Assembly (NCBI GenBank): GCA_902601475.1
Contig: CACKNK010000002.1
Span: 62,001 to 126,000, forward strand
Direction of reading: 5' to 3'
Length of the DNA stretch: 64,000 nucleotides
Origin: an uncultured SAR86 cluster bacterium
GTDB lineage: Bacteria > Pseudomonadota > Gammaproteobacteria > Magnimaribacterales > D2472
Shown here: one piece after another, positions 1-8,934 of the stretch
Numbering within the stretch: position 1 is the first letter of the stretch
Layout: each line of letters starts with the position of its first letter
Notes under the pieces: model-generated
Told to the model about the DNA's origin: nothing
Database searches by the model: none
The model's input: the letters and a program-made list of their open reading frames with translations, nothing else
Made by a program: the position numbers and the translations under genes

Positions 1-597
1 ATCTTGTTTCATATCAATCAAAACAAATGAAATTCCGTCATGCTTTTTTATTTTATCTGTCTTAACAAGGCAATACATCCAATCAGCTTTATCTGCTTCC
101 GAAGTCCAAATTTTGGATCCATTAATTATGTAAGTTTCATTATCATTTGATGTTGCTGTGGTGCTTACTCCTGCAAGATCTGAACCTGCACCTGGCTCAG
201 AAAATCCTTGGCACCACCATATTTCTCCTCTGGCTATCTTCGGAAGAAACTCCTTTTTTTGATCTTCTGTTCCAAATTCAAGTAATACCGGACCAAGCAT
301 TGTTATTCCAAAATTAATCTGTGGATTTCTGCAGCCTCTTTTCTTAAGTTCTTGCCTTAAAATCTGAGCTTCCTCAAAATCCAAACCTGCTCCACCATAT
401 TCCTTTGGCCATTCTGGTGTGGAATATCCAGTTTGAGTCATTGCATTAAACCATTTTTCAGAATCTGAATTTGGGAATGAAATTGATGATGATGCCCATA
501 CCTGCTCGCTAGCTGGCATTGGAGTCATCATTGATTTTGGACAATTTTCATCAATCCAATTGGATATATAGGCTCTAAAGTCTTTAGTTTGGCTCAT
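1..597 (-). CDS. acyl-CoA dehydrogenase, N-terminal part (runs off window)
   Basis: I read this ORF directly; it is absent from the ORF track because it has no stop in the window. It begins MSQTKDFRAYISNWIDENCP and gives 199 residues. EWPKEYGGAGLDFEEA and WCQGFSEPGAGSDLAG are typical of the N-terminal and middle domains of acyl-CoA dehydrogenases; the second is the flavin-contacting signature. The family oxidises acyl-CoA thioesters to enoyl-CoA using FAD and passes electrons to ETF. The C-terminal domain with the catalytic glutamate lies outside, so chain-length or branched-chain specificity cannot be judged. It is last in the minus-strand run behind dtd, four bases away. Confidence 0.9.
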   Translation of the reverse strand, partial: MSQTKDFRAYISNWIDENCPKSMMTPMPASEQVWASSSISFPNSDSEKWFNAMTQTGYSTPEWPKEYGGAGLDFEEAQILRQELKKRGCRNPQINFGITMLGPVLLEFGTEDQKKEFLPKIARGEIWWCQGFSEPGAGSDLAGVSTTATSNDNETYIINGSKIWTSEADKADWMYCLVKTDKIKKHDGISFVLIDMKQD

Positions 598-601
598 TGA
601 G

Positions 602-1039
602 TTAGAAATTAAAATTTAATGTAAAGGGTCCATCATTGGTTAATTCAAGTTCCATATATGCCCCAAAAACACCATATTTTACATTTTTATATTCAAGATT
701 TATGGAGGCTTTGAGTTTATTATAAAGCTCTTCTGCTAAATCAGGAGATGCAGCCTTATGGAAACTAGGTTTTAAGCCTTTTTTTGTGGATGCATTTAAG
801 GTAAATTGGCTTACAATTAGCAATTCTGCTCCTATTTTACGCAAACTTGCATCTAACTTGCCACTAACTCCTTCGAAAAATGAATAATCTAATATTTTTG
901 ATATTAGTTTATCTATTTGAACTTGTGTGTCAGTTTGTTCAAAACAAACCATTAAAAGTATGCCTTTATCAATAGAGCTGACTAAATCCTTATTAACCCT
1001 TACCGAGGCTTTTTTGACCCTTTGTGCTAAACAAAGCAA
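602..1039 (-). CDS. dtd: D-aminoacyl-tRNA deacylase
   Basis: The 145-residue length is standard for bacterial Dtd, which hydrolyses D-amino acids wrongly attached to tRNA. The catalytic-site motif appears as SQFTLNASTKKGLKPSF, and the C-terminal Gly-cisPro motif as DGPFT (usually NGPVT). The early segment LLMVCFEQTDT replaces the usual LLGVxxxD and is a divergent stretch. The gene sits three bases after fba in a compact minus-strand run, so co-transcription with the carbon-metabolism genes is likely. Confidence 0.93.
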   Translation of the reverse strand: MLCLAQRVKKASVRVNKDLVSSIDKGILLMVCFEQTDTQVQIDKLISKILDYSFFEGVSGKLDASLRKIGAELLIVSQFTLNASTKKGLKPSFHKAASPDLAEELYNKLKASINLEYKNVKYGVFGAYMELELTNDGPFTLNFNF

Positions 1040-1042
1040 GAC

Positions 1043-2107
1043 TTAATTTACGGTTGGATCGAGATTTCCTGACAGATATTGCAAATGCATCTCTTCTAAT
1101 GATAGTGGTGAGATTTTGTCTGCATTGCCTGCGGTACCAAATGATTCGTATCTGTTAATACATATTTCCTTCATCGCTACCAAGGTTTCAGAGAGATATT
1201 TCCTAGGATCAAACTCTGATTTATTAGCGTCTAAAAATCTTCTTATTGCACCAGTTGATGCAAGCCTTAAATCAGTATCGATATTTACTTTTCTAACTCC
1301 ATGCTTTATTCCTTCTTGAACTTCTTCTACTGGAACCCCATAAGTCTCAGGAATATCTCCACCAAACTTATTAATAATTTCTAACCAATCCTGAGGAACT
1401 GCTGACGATCCATGCATAACCAAATGTGTATCTGGAATCCTTTTGTGTATTTCTTTTATTCTGTCGATTGCAAGAATATCGCCAGTTGGTGGCCTCGTAA
1501 ATTTATATGCACCATGGCTCGTTCCAATTGCAATTGCTAGGGCATCAACATGAGTATCTTTCACAAAGCTTGCTGCTTCTTCCGGATCAGTTAATAACTG
1601 GTCATGGGTTAGAATCCCTTCGGCCCCACTACCGTCTTCATCGCCAGCCTCTCCAGTTTCAAGTGAACCCAAACAGCCTAACTCTCCTTCAACAGAAACC
1701 CCGCAGGCATGTGCCATATCAACTGTTCGCTTAGTAACAGAAACATTGTAATCATATGAAGCTGGAGTCTTCATGTCCTCTTCTAATGATCCATCCATCA
1801 TCACTGAAGAAAAACCAAGCTGTATGGATCTCTGACATACTGCTGGAGATGCCCCATGGTCTTGATGCATAACTACCGGAATGTGCGGAAACTCTTCTAT
1901 TGCAGCTAAAATTAAATGTCTTAAAAAGTTAGGGCCGGCATATTTTCTTGCACCTGCAGAGGCCTGAACAATAACAGGACTATTAGTTTCATCAGCTGCC
2001 TCCATAATAGCTCTCATTTGTTCAAGGTTATTAACGTTGAAAGCAGGAACACCATAAGAGTTCTCTGCGGCATGATCTAGAAGCTGTCTCATACTTATTA
2101 ATGACAT
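1043..2107 (-). CDS. fba: class II fructose-bisphosphate aldolase
   Basis: This 354-residue Zn-dependent aldolase interconverts fructose-1,6-bisphosphate and the two triose phosphates. Metal and active-site segments are visible: [10 protein letters not shown] (about residues 77-86), [10 protein letters not shown] and [10 protein letters not shown]. The length and start ([30 protein letters not shown]) fit the CbbA-type subgroup. It follows pgk with a 16-base gap. With transketolase and pgk it forms a gluconeogenic and pentose-phosphate block; pckA elsewhere in the window supports a gluconeogenic lifestyle. Confidence 0.96.
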   Translation of the reverse strand: MSLISMRQLLDHAAENSYGVPAFNVNNLEQMRAIMEAADETNSPVIVQASAGARKYAGPNFLRHLILAAIEEFPHIPVVMHQDHGASPAVCQRSIQLGFSSVMMDGSLEEDMKTPASYDYNVSVTKRTVDMAHACGVSVEGELGCLGSLETGEAGDEDGSGAEGILTHDQLLTDPEEAASFVKDTHVDALAIAIGTSHGAYKFTRPPTGDILAIDRIKEIHKRIPDTHLVMHGSSAVPQDWLEIINKFGGDIPETYGVPVEEVQEGIKHGVRKVNIDTDLRLASTGAIRRFLDANKSEFDPRKYLSETLVAMKEICINRYESFGTAGNADKISPLSLEEMHLQYLSGNLDPTVN

Positions 2108-2123
2108 AAATTCTCCTTAATAG

Positions 2124-3254
2124 TTAATCGCTTAGTGCGCTAATGGATGGTAACTCTTTTCCTTCAATAAATTCAAGAAAGGCACCGCCCGCTGTAGAGC
2201 AATAGGATATATCTTCTTTATTTATAAACTGATTGATTGCGCTGAGTGTCTCGCCACCACCTGCAAGTGTATAAGCATCAGACATGCTAATTAGTTTACT
2301 AAGCTCCTCAGTGCCCTCTGAGAAATTTTTATTTTCAAAAACACCTAAGGGTCCATTCCAAATAATCGTATTCGATGAATCAATAAATTGTTTTATATCT
2401 TCAGAGATAACCTGATCTAAAATAATTTCATTATCTTCGATCTCACTAATTCTTTTCTTTATTGGTGGGCCATCGAAACTATTTGAGACCACAACTTCCT
2501 CTGGAAGCATAATATTAAAATCATTTAATAAAGACTTTGCGGTCTTAATCATATCTTTCTCGTAAAGTGAGTTGCCGACCTGAAAGCCTTTGGCCGCCAA
2601 GAAGGTATTGGTTATCCCACCCCCGGTAATGACCTTGTCACATATTTGGCCTAAATTTTGAATGACCTCTAACTTTGTTGAAACTTTTGATCCTCCAATG
2701 ATTGCAGCAAAGGGAGATGAAAAATCTTTTAATGCCCTAGATAAGGCTTCAACTTCTCTTTGCACTAAAAAACCTGCGCATGAAAAAGGGGCTACTTTGA
2801 TTGCTCCATAAGTAGAGGCTTGCTTTCTGTGCGAAGTTCCAAATGCATCGAAAACATATACGTCGATATGTGAACCAATTTCCCTTGCAAGTGAATCAGA
2901 ATTTTTTGATTCTCCTTCAAAAAAACGAATATTTTCTAGCATACAGATTTGCGCATTTGTATCATGGAATTCTTTCATAGAATTGATTAAGGAAATGGAG
3001 ATGCCTAATTCGTTACTAAGGTGACTGGCAACCGGTCTTAGAGAAAGTTGGTCATCAAAAGTCCCTTCTTTGGGTCTGCCAAGATGGGAAAGGATAACAA
3101 TTTTTGCTTCTGCTTTAATTAAGTAATTTAAGGTTTCAAGCGATGCTAAAATTCGAGTATCGTCTGTAACAACTCCCTCTTTAATTGGAACATTTAGATC
3201 TAACCTTAGTGCTACTTTTTTTTTCGCAATATCTAAATCGGACAACAGTCGCAT
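2124..3254 (-). CDS. pgk: phosphoglycerate kinase
   Basis: Pgk transfers phosphate between 1,3-bisphosphoglycerate and ADP. The signature ALRLDLNVP lies near residue 15, the nucleotide-domain motif IIWNGPLGVFE and the glycine-rich AGGGETLSAI are in the C-terminal half. At 376 residues it is slightly shorter than most bacterial enzymes (about 385-395). It starts three bases after the transketolase stop. In Pseudomonas-type clusters a GAPDH/Epd gene sits between tkt and pgk and pyruvate kinase may follow; neither is present here. Confidence 0.97.
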   Translation of the reverse strand: MRLLSDLDIAKKKVALRLDLNVPIKEGVVTDDTRILASLETLNYLIKAEAKIVILSHLGRPKEGTFDDQLSLRPVASHLSNELGISISLINSMKEFHDTNAQICMLENIRFFEGESKNSDSLAREIGSHIDVYVFDAFGTSHRKQASTYGAIKVAPFSCAGFLVQREVEALSRALKDFSSPFAAIIGGSKVSTKLEVIQNLGQICDKVITGGGITNTFLAAKGFQVGNSLYEKDMIKTAKSLLNDFNIMLPEEVVVSNSFDGPPIKKRISEIEDNEIILDQVISEDIKQFIDSSNTIIWNGPLGVFENKNFSEGTEELSKLISMSDAYTLAGGGETLSAINQFINKEDISYCSTAGGAFLEFIEGKELPSISALSD

Positions 3255-3257
3255 AAT

Positions 3258-5243
3258 TTAGATTAACTTCTTGACTGATGAAATAATGTTTTCGACAGTA
3301 AATCCAAATTCTTTCATTAATTCATCTCCGGGAGCACTTTCTCCAAACGTCTTAATGCCGATAACAGCATCCTCAGGTTTTGCAATTGTTAGCCAAGAAT
3401 CTGGATGAAGTGCTTCAACAAACAAGGTTGGCTTTGTAGGATCAATTACCTCATTTTTGTATTCATCTGACTGTGCTTTAAAAATATCAAGGCATGGAAT
3501 TGATGCAATGTTGCAAAGGATATTTTCAGCTTCAAGATCATTAGCTGCATCCATAATTAAATGCACTTCACTGCCAGATGCCACTAAATTTACTTCTGAA
3601 TTATTATCAAACTTTAATGCATAGCCACCATGTTTGATCAGCTCAGCAGTGTCTTTATTGTCTACAATCGAAGGCAGGCCTTGTCTGGTTAAAATAAGAG
3701 AAGTTGGTGCAGTCCTTGAGGAAACTGCATTGTGCCAAGCTACTGCGGTCTCAGTTAAATCTGCAGGGCGCCAATTATTTAAATTTGGAGTTGCTCTTAA
3801 AGTTACTAAGTGTTCAATTGGCTGGTGAGTTGGCCCGTCTTCACCTAAACCAATTGAGTCATGAGTGTATACAAAAATATTTGGTATCTTCATCAATGCA
3901 GAAAGTCTCACTGCATTTCTTGCATAATCCATAAATACTAGAAAAGTTCCGCTATAAGGTTTGATGCCACCATGAAGAATCATGCCATTGGTTATCCCAG
4001 TCATTCCAAACTCTCTTACCCCATAGTAGATATGAGTTCCTTCTGGACTTTCTGGTAAAAGCTCTGTATTCGATGAGCTTAAAGTATTATTTGAGCCAGT
4101 TAAATCTGCTGAGCCTCCAATCATTTCTGGAAGTTGAGCACAAAAGAACTCTAAACAAGTTTGAGAAGCTTTTCTTGTTGCAAGCTTTAATGTTTCTTCA
4201 ACACAGTTAGATAAAAACTCATTAAATTTATCCTCAAAATTATCTGGCAGGTCATTTGATGATGTTCTCAATAGCTCAGAATGATCTTCCGGATAATCCA
4301 CTTGATAATTGTTTAAAAGATTGTTCCAGTCATCTTCATAGGCTTTTCCTGTTGCTTTTGCATCAAAAACCTCATAAACCTCTCTAGGAATTGTAAATGG
4401 AGGATATTCCCAACCCAGTTTTTCTCTCGTGAGTTTGACCTCATCATCACCTAATGCGGCACCATGAACTCCAGATGTACCTTCTTTATTAGGAGAACCA
4501 AATCCTATTTTTGTTTTACAGCAAATAAGTGTTGGCTGATCAGCATTCTCTTTGGCAGTTGAAATAGCCTGATCTATTTCTTTCAAGTTGTGCCCATCAA
4601 CTTTGATTACTTGCCAGTTATAACTCTCAAAACGCTTTTGAGTGTCATCGCTAAACCAAGAACTAACTTCACCATCAATAGAAATTCCGTTGTCATCATA
4701 AAGACAGATAAGTTTTCCTAAATTGTGAGTTCCGGCAAAGGAACAAGCTTCGTGGGATATTCCTTCCATCAAACAGCCATCACCTAAAAAAACATATGTA
4801 TAGTGATCAATGACCTTTAGATTTTCTTTATTAAATTTTGCAGCCAAATGCTTCTCAGCCAAAGCCATGCCAACACCATTTGAAAGCCCTTGACCAAGAG
4901 GACCCGTAGTTGTTTCAATACCAATCTCAATGTCATACTCTGGATGTCCGGGGGTTTTAGATCCAAGTTTTCTAAATCCTTTAATATCATCGATTGAAAT
5001 TGGATAGCCTGAAAGATGAAGCAAACTGTAAAGCAGCATTGAGCCATGACCATTGGATAATACAAATCTGTCTCGGTTAAACCATTTGGGATTTTGAGGG
5101 TTATGTTTGAGGTGATTTTTCCAAAGCACAACTGCTATATCTGACATTCCCATTGGCATTCCTGGATGCCCACTGTTTGCTAACTGAACTGCATCAACCG
5201 AAAGAAATCTAATCGCATTACTTACTAGAGGTAAATTTGACAT
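3258..5243 (-). CDS. tkt: transketolase
   Basis: Transketolase moves two-carbon ketol units in the non-oxidative pentose phosphate pathway using thiamine diphosphate. At 661 residues it has normal length. The TPP motif GDGCLMEG is at 154-161, followed by the Mg-binding YDDNGISIDG; TTGPLGQG (112-119) and GEDGPTHQPIEHL in the pyrimidine domain are typical. It is the first gene of the minus-strand carbon run and is divergent from metF. The shared 163-base intergenic region carries a 16-base palindrome, so tkt may have its own promoter there. Confidence 0.97.
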   Translation of the reverse strand: MSNLPLVSNAIRFLSVDAVQLANSGHPGMPMGMSDIAVVLWKNHLKHNPQNPKWFNRDRFVLSNGHGSMLLYSLLHLSGYPISIDDIKGFRKLGSKTPGHPEYDIEIGIETTTGPLGQGLSNGVGMALAEKHLAAKFNKENLKVIDHYTYVFLGDGCLMEGISHEACSFAGTHNLGKLICLYDDNGISIDGEVSSWFSDDTQKRFESYNWQVIKVDGHNLKEIDQAISTAKENADQPTLICCKTKIGFGSPNKEGTSGVHGAALGDDEVKLTREKLGWEYPPFTIPREVYEVFDAKATGKAYEDDWNNLLNNYQVDYPEDHSELLRTSSNDLPDNFEDKFNEFLSNCVEETLKLATRKASQTCLEFFCAQLPEMIGGSADLTGSNNTLSSSNTELLPESPEGTHIYYGVREFGMTGITNGMILHGGIKPYSGTFLVFMDYARNAVRLSALMKIPNIFVYTHDSIGLGEDGPTHQPIEHLVTLRATPNLNNWRPADLTETAVAWHNAVSSRTAPTSLILTRQGLPSIVDNKDTAELIKHGGYALKFDNNSEVNLVASGSEVHLIMDAANDLEAENILCNIASIPCLDIFKAQSDEYKNEVIDPTKPTLFVEALHPDSWLTIAKPEDAVIGIKTFGESAPGDELMKEFGFTVENIISSVKKLI

Positions 5244-5286
5244 ATATGATAGAAATAAAAGTTAATAATAGTACGCCTGTAAAATT

Positions 5287-5302
5287 AATTAAACGTTTAA
5301 TT
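5287..5302. promoter_or_regulatory. perfect 16-bp palindrome, possible operator
   Basis: AATTAAACGTTTAATT is a perfect inverted repeat. It lies between divergent tkt and metF and abuts the putative -35 element of the metF promoter. A palindrome of this length at that position is compatible with a dimeric repressor site. I cannot name the regulator, and AT-rich DNA gives such palindromes by chance more often than balanced DNA. Confidence 0.4.
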
Positions 5303-5329
5303 GTCTCTATCTCTTAAAAACTATAAAAT
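5301..5329 (+). promoter_or_regulatory. putative sigma70 promoter for metF-metK-ahcY
   Basis: TTGTCT (5301-5306), a 17-base spacer and TAAAAT (5324-5329) approximate the -35/-10 consensus. This would start transcription near 5336, immediately before the riboswitch aptamer, which is the arrangement expected for a riboswitch leader. An overlapping TATAAA at 5322 with a 15-base spacer is a less well spaced alternative. Confidence 0.45.
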
Positions 5330-5337
5330 ACCGAAAC

Positions 5338-5400
5338 TTAAAAAGTGATTTGTCCCTGCTTGCATACTTAAACTGCTAAATGGGGGCGCCTTTAAGGTGC
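5338..5400 (+). promoter_or_regulatory. SAM-II/SAM-V family riboswitch in the metF leader
   Basis: The segment carries the conserved core in order: GTGATTTG, CTTGCA, TTAAA, GCTAAA and a G-run. P1 can form between AAGT (5343-5346) and ACTT (5366-5369). The H-type pseudoknot can form between CCC (5354-5356) and GGG (5382-5384). Just downstream GCGCC (5386-5390) can pair with GGTGC (5396-5400). That hairpin would cover the only plausible Shine-Dalgarno (AAGG, 5394-5397) of metF, so translational control is likely. The downstream genes encode SAM synthesis and SAH recycling, which fits a SAM sensor. I judged this by eye against remembered consensus, not with a covariance model. Confidence 0.85.
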
Positions 5401-5406
5401 AGAATA

Positions 5407-6216
5407 ATGAATATATCTTTAGAATTTTTTCCACCAGCAAACTTAGACTTTAATGCTCTATTGTCTGAATATAAAAAACTAGAGCATCTTGATCCATCTT
5501 TTATTTCGGTTACTTATGGAGCAGGTGGAGGTGCAGAAAATAAATCACTAGAACTTATAAAGGCACTTAAAAAATATAATCTGGACATCGCTGCTCACAT
5601 CACCCTTGTTAACAAAAGCATTGATGATTTAGAAAAAATAGTCTCAGATTTTGCGAAACTTGGAGTAAAAAAATTTGTTGCATTGAGAGGCGACAGTCCA
5701 GAGGGAAAATTTAAGCAGCATCCTAACGGATTTTTTAATACTTCAGACTTTGTGGAGTTTCTTAACAATAAAAATTTTGAAGTTATTGTTTCGGCATATC
5801 CAGAACCACATCCAGACTCCAAAGGGTTTGATTTTGATTTACAGCTTCTTAAAAATAAATCTGAATCTGGGGCAAAAAAAGCCATTACGCAGTTTTGCTT
5901 TAGCAAAGATGACTATGAAAGGTTAATTGAAACTGTTCTAAAGGAAAATATTGAAGTAGAGGTCATACCTGGAATTATGCCAATTTATAACATAGAAAAT
6001 ATAACAAGAATGGCAGAAAAATGCGGTACTAAAGTTCCACCAAATATCATCAACAAGTTTGGAAATGATGATATATCAAATCAAAAGTATGCTATTGAAA
6101 TTTGTAATGAACAGCTGGACTTTTTATCTGAGTTGGGCTGCCAAAAATTTCATTTTTATACACTTAACAAATCTTATTTAATCAATAAAATTTTTAGAGA
6201 AAGGAGTTTATTATGA
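5407..6216 (+). CDS. metF: 5,10-methylenetetrahydrofolate reductase
   Basis: MetF reduces 5,10-methylene-THF to 5-methyl-THF with FAD, supplying the methyl group for methionine. The ORF track starts at 5380, but those nine extra codons lie inside the riboswitch. [19 protein letters not shown] at 5407 matches the family N-terminus (LEFFPP) and follows the AAGG at 5394. The protein is then 269 residues, a little shorter than E. coli MetF (296). [10 protein letters not shown] and the late [10 protein letters not shown] match the TIM-barrel reductases. Its stop overlaps the metK start (ATGA), so the two are translationally coupled. Confidence 0.94.
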   Translation: MNISLEFFPPANLDFNALLSEYKKLEHLDPSFISVTYGAGGGAENKSLELIKALKKYNLDIAAHITLVNKSIDDLEKIVSDFAKLGVKKFVALRGDSPEGKFKQHPNGFFNTSDFVEFLNNKNFEVIVSAYPEPHPDSKGFDFDLQLLKNKSESGAKKAITQFCFSKDDYERLIETVLKENIEVEVIPGIMPIYNIENITRMAEKCGTKVPPNIINKFGNDDISNQKYAIEICNEQLDFLSELGCQKFHFYTLNKSYLINKIFRERSLL

Positions 6217-7367
6217 GTTATATATTTACATCAGAATCTGTTTCAGAAGGTCATCCAGATAAAGTTTGCGATCAAATATCAGATGCAATCTTAGATGCAT
6301 ACTTAAAAGAGGATCCGGACAGCAGAGTGGCTTGCGAAACTCTTATTAAAAATAATATTGTTGTTGTTGCAGGAGAGATTACCTCTAAAGGAAACCCGAA
6401 TCTTGAGCCAGTGATAAGAAATACAATAAATTCTATTGGTTATGATAATGATGACTTAGGATTTAATGGATCAAATTGTGAAATTCAAAATCATATTTTT
6501 CAGCAATCTCCAGATATTGCTCAAGGCGTAAATGAGGGTGAAGGTGAGAATCTAGAGCAAGGAGCTGGCGACCAAGGCCTGATGTTTGGATATGCTTGTA
6601 AAGAAAATGAAGCTCTTATGCCTGCACCCATAGATTTATCACATCAATTGGTTAAAAAGCAGTCTGAGCTAAGAAAAAATGGTAGCTTAGATTGGTTAAG
6701 ACCTGATGCAAAAAGCCAAGTAAGTGTTATATATGAGGATAATGGTAAATCTATAAAAGGCCTATCAGCAATTGTATTATCAACTCAACATGATGAGGGT
6801 ATTTCTCAGGACGACTTAAAAGAGGCTGTTTTAGAAGAAATAATTAAGCCTGTGATTCCATCAAATTGGCTATTAGATGAAACTAAGATCTTTATTAATC
6901 CTACCGGAAAATTTGTTATTGGAGGTCCTGTTGGAGACTGTGGGCTTACTGGAAGAAAGATAATTGTAGATACATATGGTGGTATGGCGCGTCATGGTGG
7001 CGGTGCATTTTCAGGCAAAGATCCATCAAAAGTAGACAGATCAGCAGCATATGCTGCTAGATACGTAGCAAAAAATATTGTTGCGGCTGGTCTTGCTGAG
7101 TGGTGTGAGGTTCAGGTTTCATATGCTATTGGTGTTGCAGAACCAACCTCAATTAATGTAAACACATTTGACAGTGGAAAAATTGATCAAACTGAAATAG
7201 AGTCGATGGTGCGTGAGGTTTTTGATCTTAGACCAAAAGGAATTATAAAAATGCTTGATTTAAAAAGGCCAATCTATCAAGATACGGCTGCTTATGGGCA
7301 TTTTGGTCGTGAAGATGACTCCTTTACATGGGAAAAAGTAGATCAAATAGAAGCCTTAAAGTCTTAA
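6213..7367 (+). CDS. metK: S-adenosylmethionine synthetase
   Basis: MetK makes SAM from methionine and ATP. The motifs [16 protein letters not shown] (13-28), [12 protein letters not shown] and [19 protein letters not shown] are all canonical, and 384 residues is the standard length. A strong AAGGAG lies 7 bases before the ATG, which overlaps the metF stop. It is the second gene of the SAM-riboswitch operon, so its product probably feeds back on its own expression. Confidence 0.98.
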   Translation: MSYIFTSESVSEGHPDKVCDQISDAILDAYLKEDPDSRVACETLIKNNIVVVAGEITSKGNPNLEPVIRNTINSIGYDNDDLGFNGSNCEIQNHIFQQSPDIAQGVNEGEGENLEQGAGDQGLMFGYACKENEALMPAPIDLSHQLVKKQSELRKNGSLDWLRPDAKSQVSVIYEDNGKSIKGLSAIVLSTQHDEGISQDDLKEAVLEEIIKPVIPSNWLLDETKIFINPTGKFVIGGPVGDCGLTGRKIIVDTYGGMARHGGGAFSGKDPSKVDRSAAYAARYVAKNIVAAGLAEWCEVQVSYAIGVAEPTSINVNTFDSGKIDQTEIESMVREVFDLRPKGIIKMLDLKRPIYQDTAAYGHFGREDDSFTWEKVDQIEALKS

Positions 7368-7383
7368 TTTTTTGGAGGTAGTT

Positions 7384-8778
7384 ATGAGCGAAGATTATAA
7401 AGTTGCAGATATAAATCTTGCAGAGTTTGGCAGAAGAGAGATATCTCTAGCAGAAAATGAAATGCCTGCACTTATGGCACTAAGAGATAAATATAAAGAT
7501 GATCAGCCTCTCAAAGGAGCAAAAATTTTAGGCTGCATTCATATGACAGTTCAAACTGCTGTATTAATGGAAACTTTGCAAGAACTTGGTGCAGAGCTTA
7601 GATGGTCTTCGTGTAATATTTTCTCAACTCAAGATCATGCTGCAGCTGCTATGGCTGCAAAAGGTATACCTACATTTGCTTGGAAAGGTGAAACTGAAGA
7701 AGAGTATGAGTGGTGCCTTGAACAAACGATATTAAAAGATGGACAACCATGGGATGCGAACATGATTCTTGATGACGGCGGAGATTTAACCGGGTTAATA
7801 CACCAACAATATCCAGAAATGTTGGAGAGAATACATGGTGTTTCAGAAGAGACAACAACTGGTGTTCATCGTTTAAAAGAACTGCTTAGAAACGGAGAAC
7901 TAAAAATTCCAGCTATTAATGTTAATGACTCAGTTACTAAGTCAAAAAATGATAATAAATATGGTTGCAGGCATAGTCTGAACGATGGCATTAAAAGAGC
8001 TACCGATATGTTGCTGTCAGGAAAAAAAGCACTTGTTATAGGCTATGGTGATGTTGGGAAAGGCTCTGCATTAAGTTTAGCCCAAGAAGGAATGATCGTC
8101 CGTGTAGTCGAGTCTGATCCGATATGCGCCATGCAGGCTTGTATGGATGGCTTTGAAGTTGTTTCAACATATGAGAATGGTGTTGTATCAAGAAAAGATG
8201 AGGACATTAATAAAACTTTGCTACAAGATACAGATTTGTTAGTTACTACTACCGGTAATGTAAATGTTTGTGATGCACCGATATTGAGAAATATTAAAAA
8301 TACTGCCTTGGTTTGTAATATTGGTCACTTTGATAACGAAATTGATACTGCATATATGAGAGATGCATGGCATTGGGAAGAGATAAAACCTCAAGTTCAC
8401 AGAGTTTTTAGAGATGCGACCCCAGACGAAGAGCCTGATCTGAGCAGTAAAAATTACATCGTTTTATTGGCAGAAGGCAGATTGGTAAATCTTGGAAATG
8501 CAACTGGTCATCCTAGTAGGATTATGGATGGATCATTTGCAAACCAAGTCCTTGCTCAAATTTTCTTATATGAACAGGCTTTCGCAAACATTAATGATGA
8601 TGAGAAAAAGAAAGAGTTAATTACTGTAAAGGTTCTACCAAAAAAACTTGATGAGGAAGTTGCTGAATTAATGGTTCAAGGGTTTGGAGGAACCATTACT
8701 AAGCTTACTCAGGAGCAGGCTGATTATATTCATGTCCCTGTAGATGGCCCGTTTAAAGAAGAAGAATACAAGTATTAG
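7384..8778 (+). CDS. ahcY: S-adenosylhomocysteine hydrolase
   Basis: AhcY splits S-adenosylhomocysteine into adenosine and homocysteine, relieving product inhibition of methyltransferases. The ORF track begins at a TTG (7372) that is part of the ribosome-binding site TTTTGGAGGT; the ATG at 7384 ([17 protein letters not shown]) is the better start, giving 464 residues. [22 protein letters not shown] and the NAD-binding GYGDVGKG (220-227) are visible, and the C-terminus ends FKEEEYKY as is usual (xxYKY). The order metF-metK-ahcY places the whole methyl cycle behind one SAM sensor. Confidence 0.97.
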   Translation: MSEDYKVADINLAEFGRREISLAENEMPALMALRDKYKDDQPLKGAKILGCIHMTVQTAVLMETLQELGAELRWSSCNIFSTQDHAAAAMAAKGIPTFAWKGETEEEYEWCLEQTILKDGQPWDANMILDDGGDLTGLIHQQYPEMLERIHGVSEETTTGVHRLKELLRNGELKIPAINVNDSVTKSKNDNKYGCRHSLNDGIKRATDMLLSGKKALVIGYGDVGKGSALSLAQEGMIVRVVESDPICAMQACMDGFEVVSTYENGVVSRKDEDINKTLLQDTDLLVTTTGNVNVCDAPILRNIKNTALVCNIGHFDNEIDTAYMRDAWHWEEIKPQVHRVFRDATPDEEPDLSSKNYIVLLAEGRLVNLGNATGHPSRIMDGSFANQVLAQIFLYEQAFANINDDEKKKELITVKVLPKKLDEEVAELMVQGFGGTITKLTQEQADYIHVPVDGPFKEEEYKY

Positions 8779-8791
8779 AAAGTAGGATTTT

Positions 8792-8815
8792 AAGTATTAT
8801 TTATTCATAATACTT
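8792..8815 (+). terminator. AT-only hairpin after ahcY, possible weak terminator or attenuator
   Basis: AAGTATTAT and ATAATACTT form a perfect 9-bp stem around the loop TTATTC. It sits between ahcY and the small lipoprotein gene, whose ATG is two bases downstream of the stem. There is no GC pair-rich stem and no T-tract, so intrinsic termination would be weak. It could instead separate translation of the two operons or act as a processing site. Confidence 0.35.
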
Positions 8816-8817
8816 TG

Positions 8818-8934
8818 ATGAAAATTTTTATAGCAGCACTTCTGTTCGTATTTCTATCTAGCTGTGGTTATAAGGGTCCCATACAACCAAATACTCTGAG
8901 CCCGGGTACTCAAAATATAGATGGATCACTTTAA
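8818..8934 (+). CDS. lptM: LptM-like small lipoprotein (YifL/LppL family)
   Basis: This 38-codon ORF is below the ORF-track cutoff. It encodes MKIFIAALLFVFLSSCGYKGPIQPNTLSPG, a type II signal peptide with lipobox LSSC, and the short CGxKGPxxxP motif that defines the YifL/LptM family. In E. coli LptM helps maturation of the LptD lipopolysaccharide translocon. Position supports the call: yifL precedes dapF in E. coli, and a similar lipoprotein gene precedes lysA-dapF in Pseudomonas. It overlaps the lysA start by 14 bases. No Shine-Dalgarno is obvious. Confidence 0.82.
   Translation: MKIFIAALLFVFLSSCGYKGPIQPNTLSPGTQNIDGSL

Noticed and set aside
8785-8820. tRNA or small RNA gene in the ahcY-lptM gap
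   Set aside because: Only a simple AT hairpin is present, with no cloverleaf or conserved T-loop.
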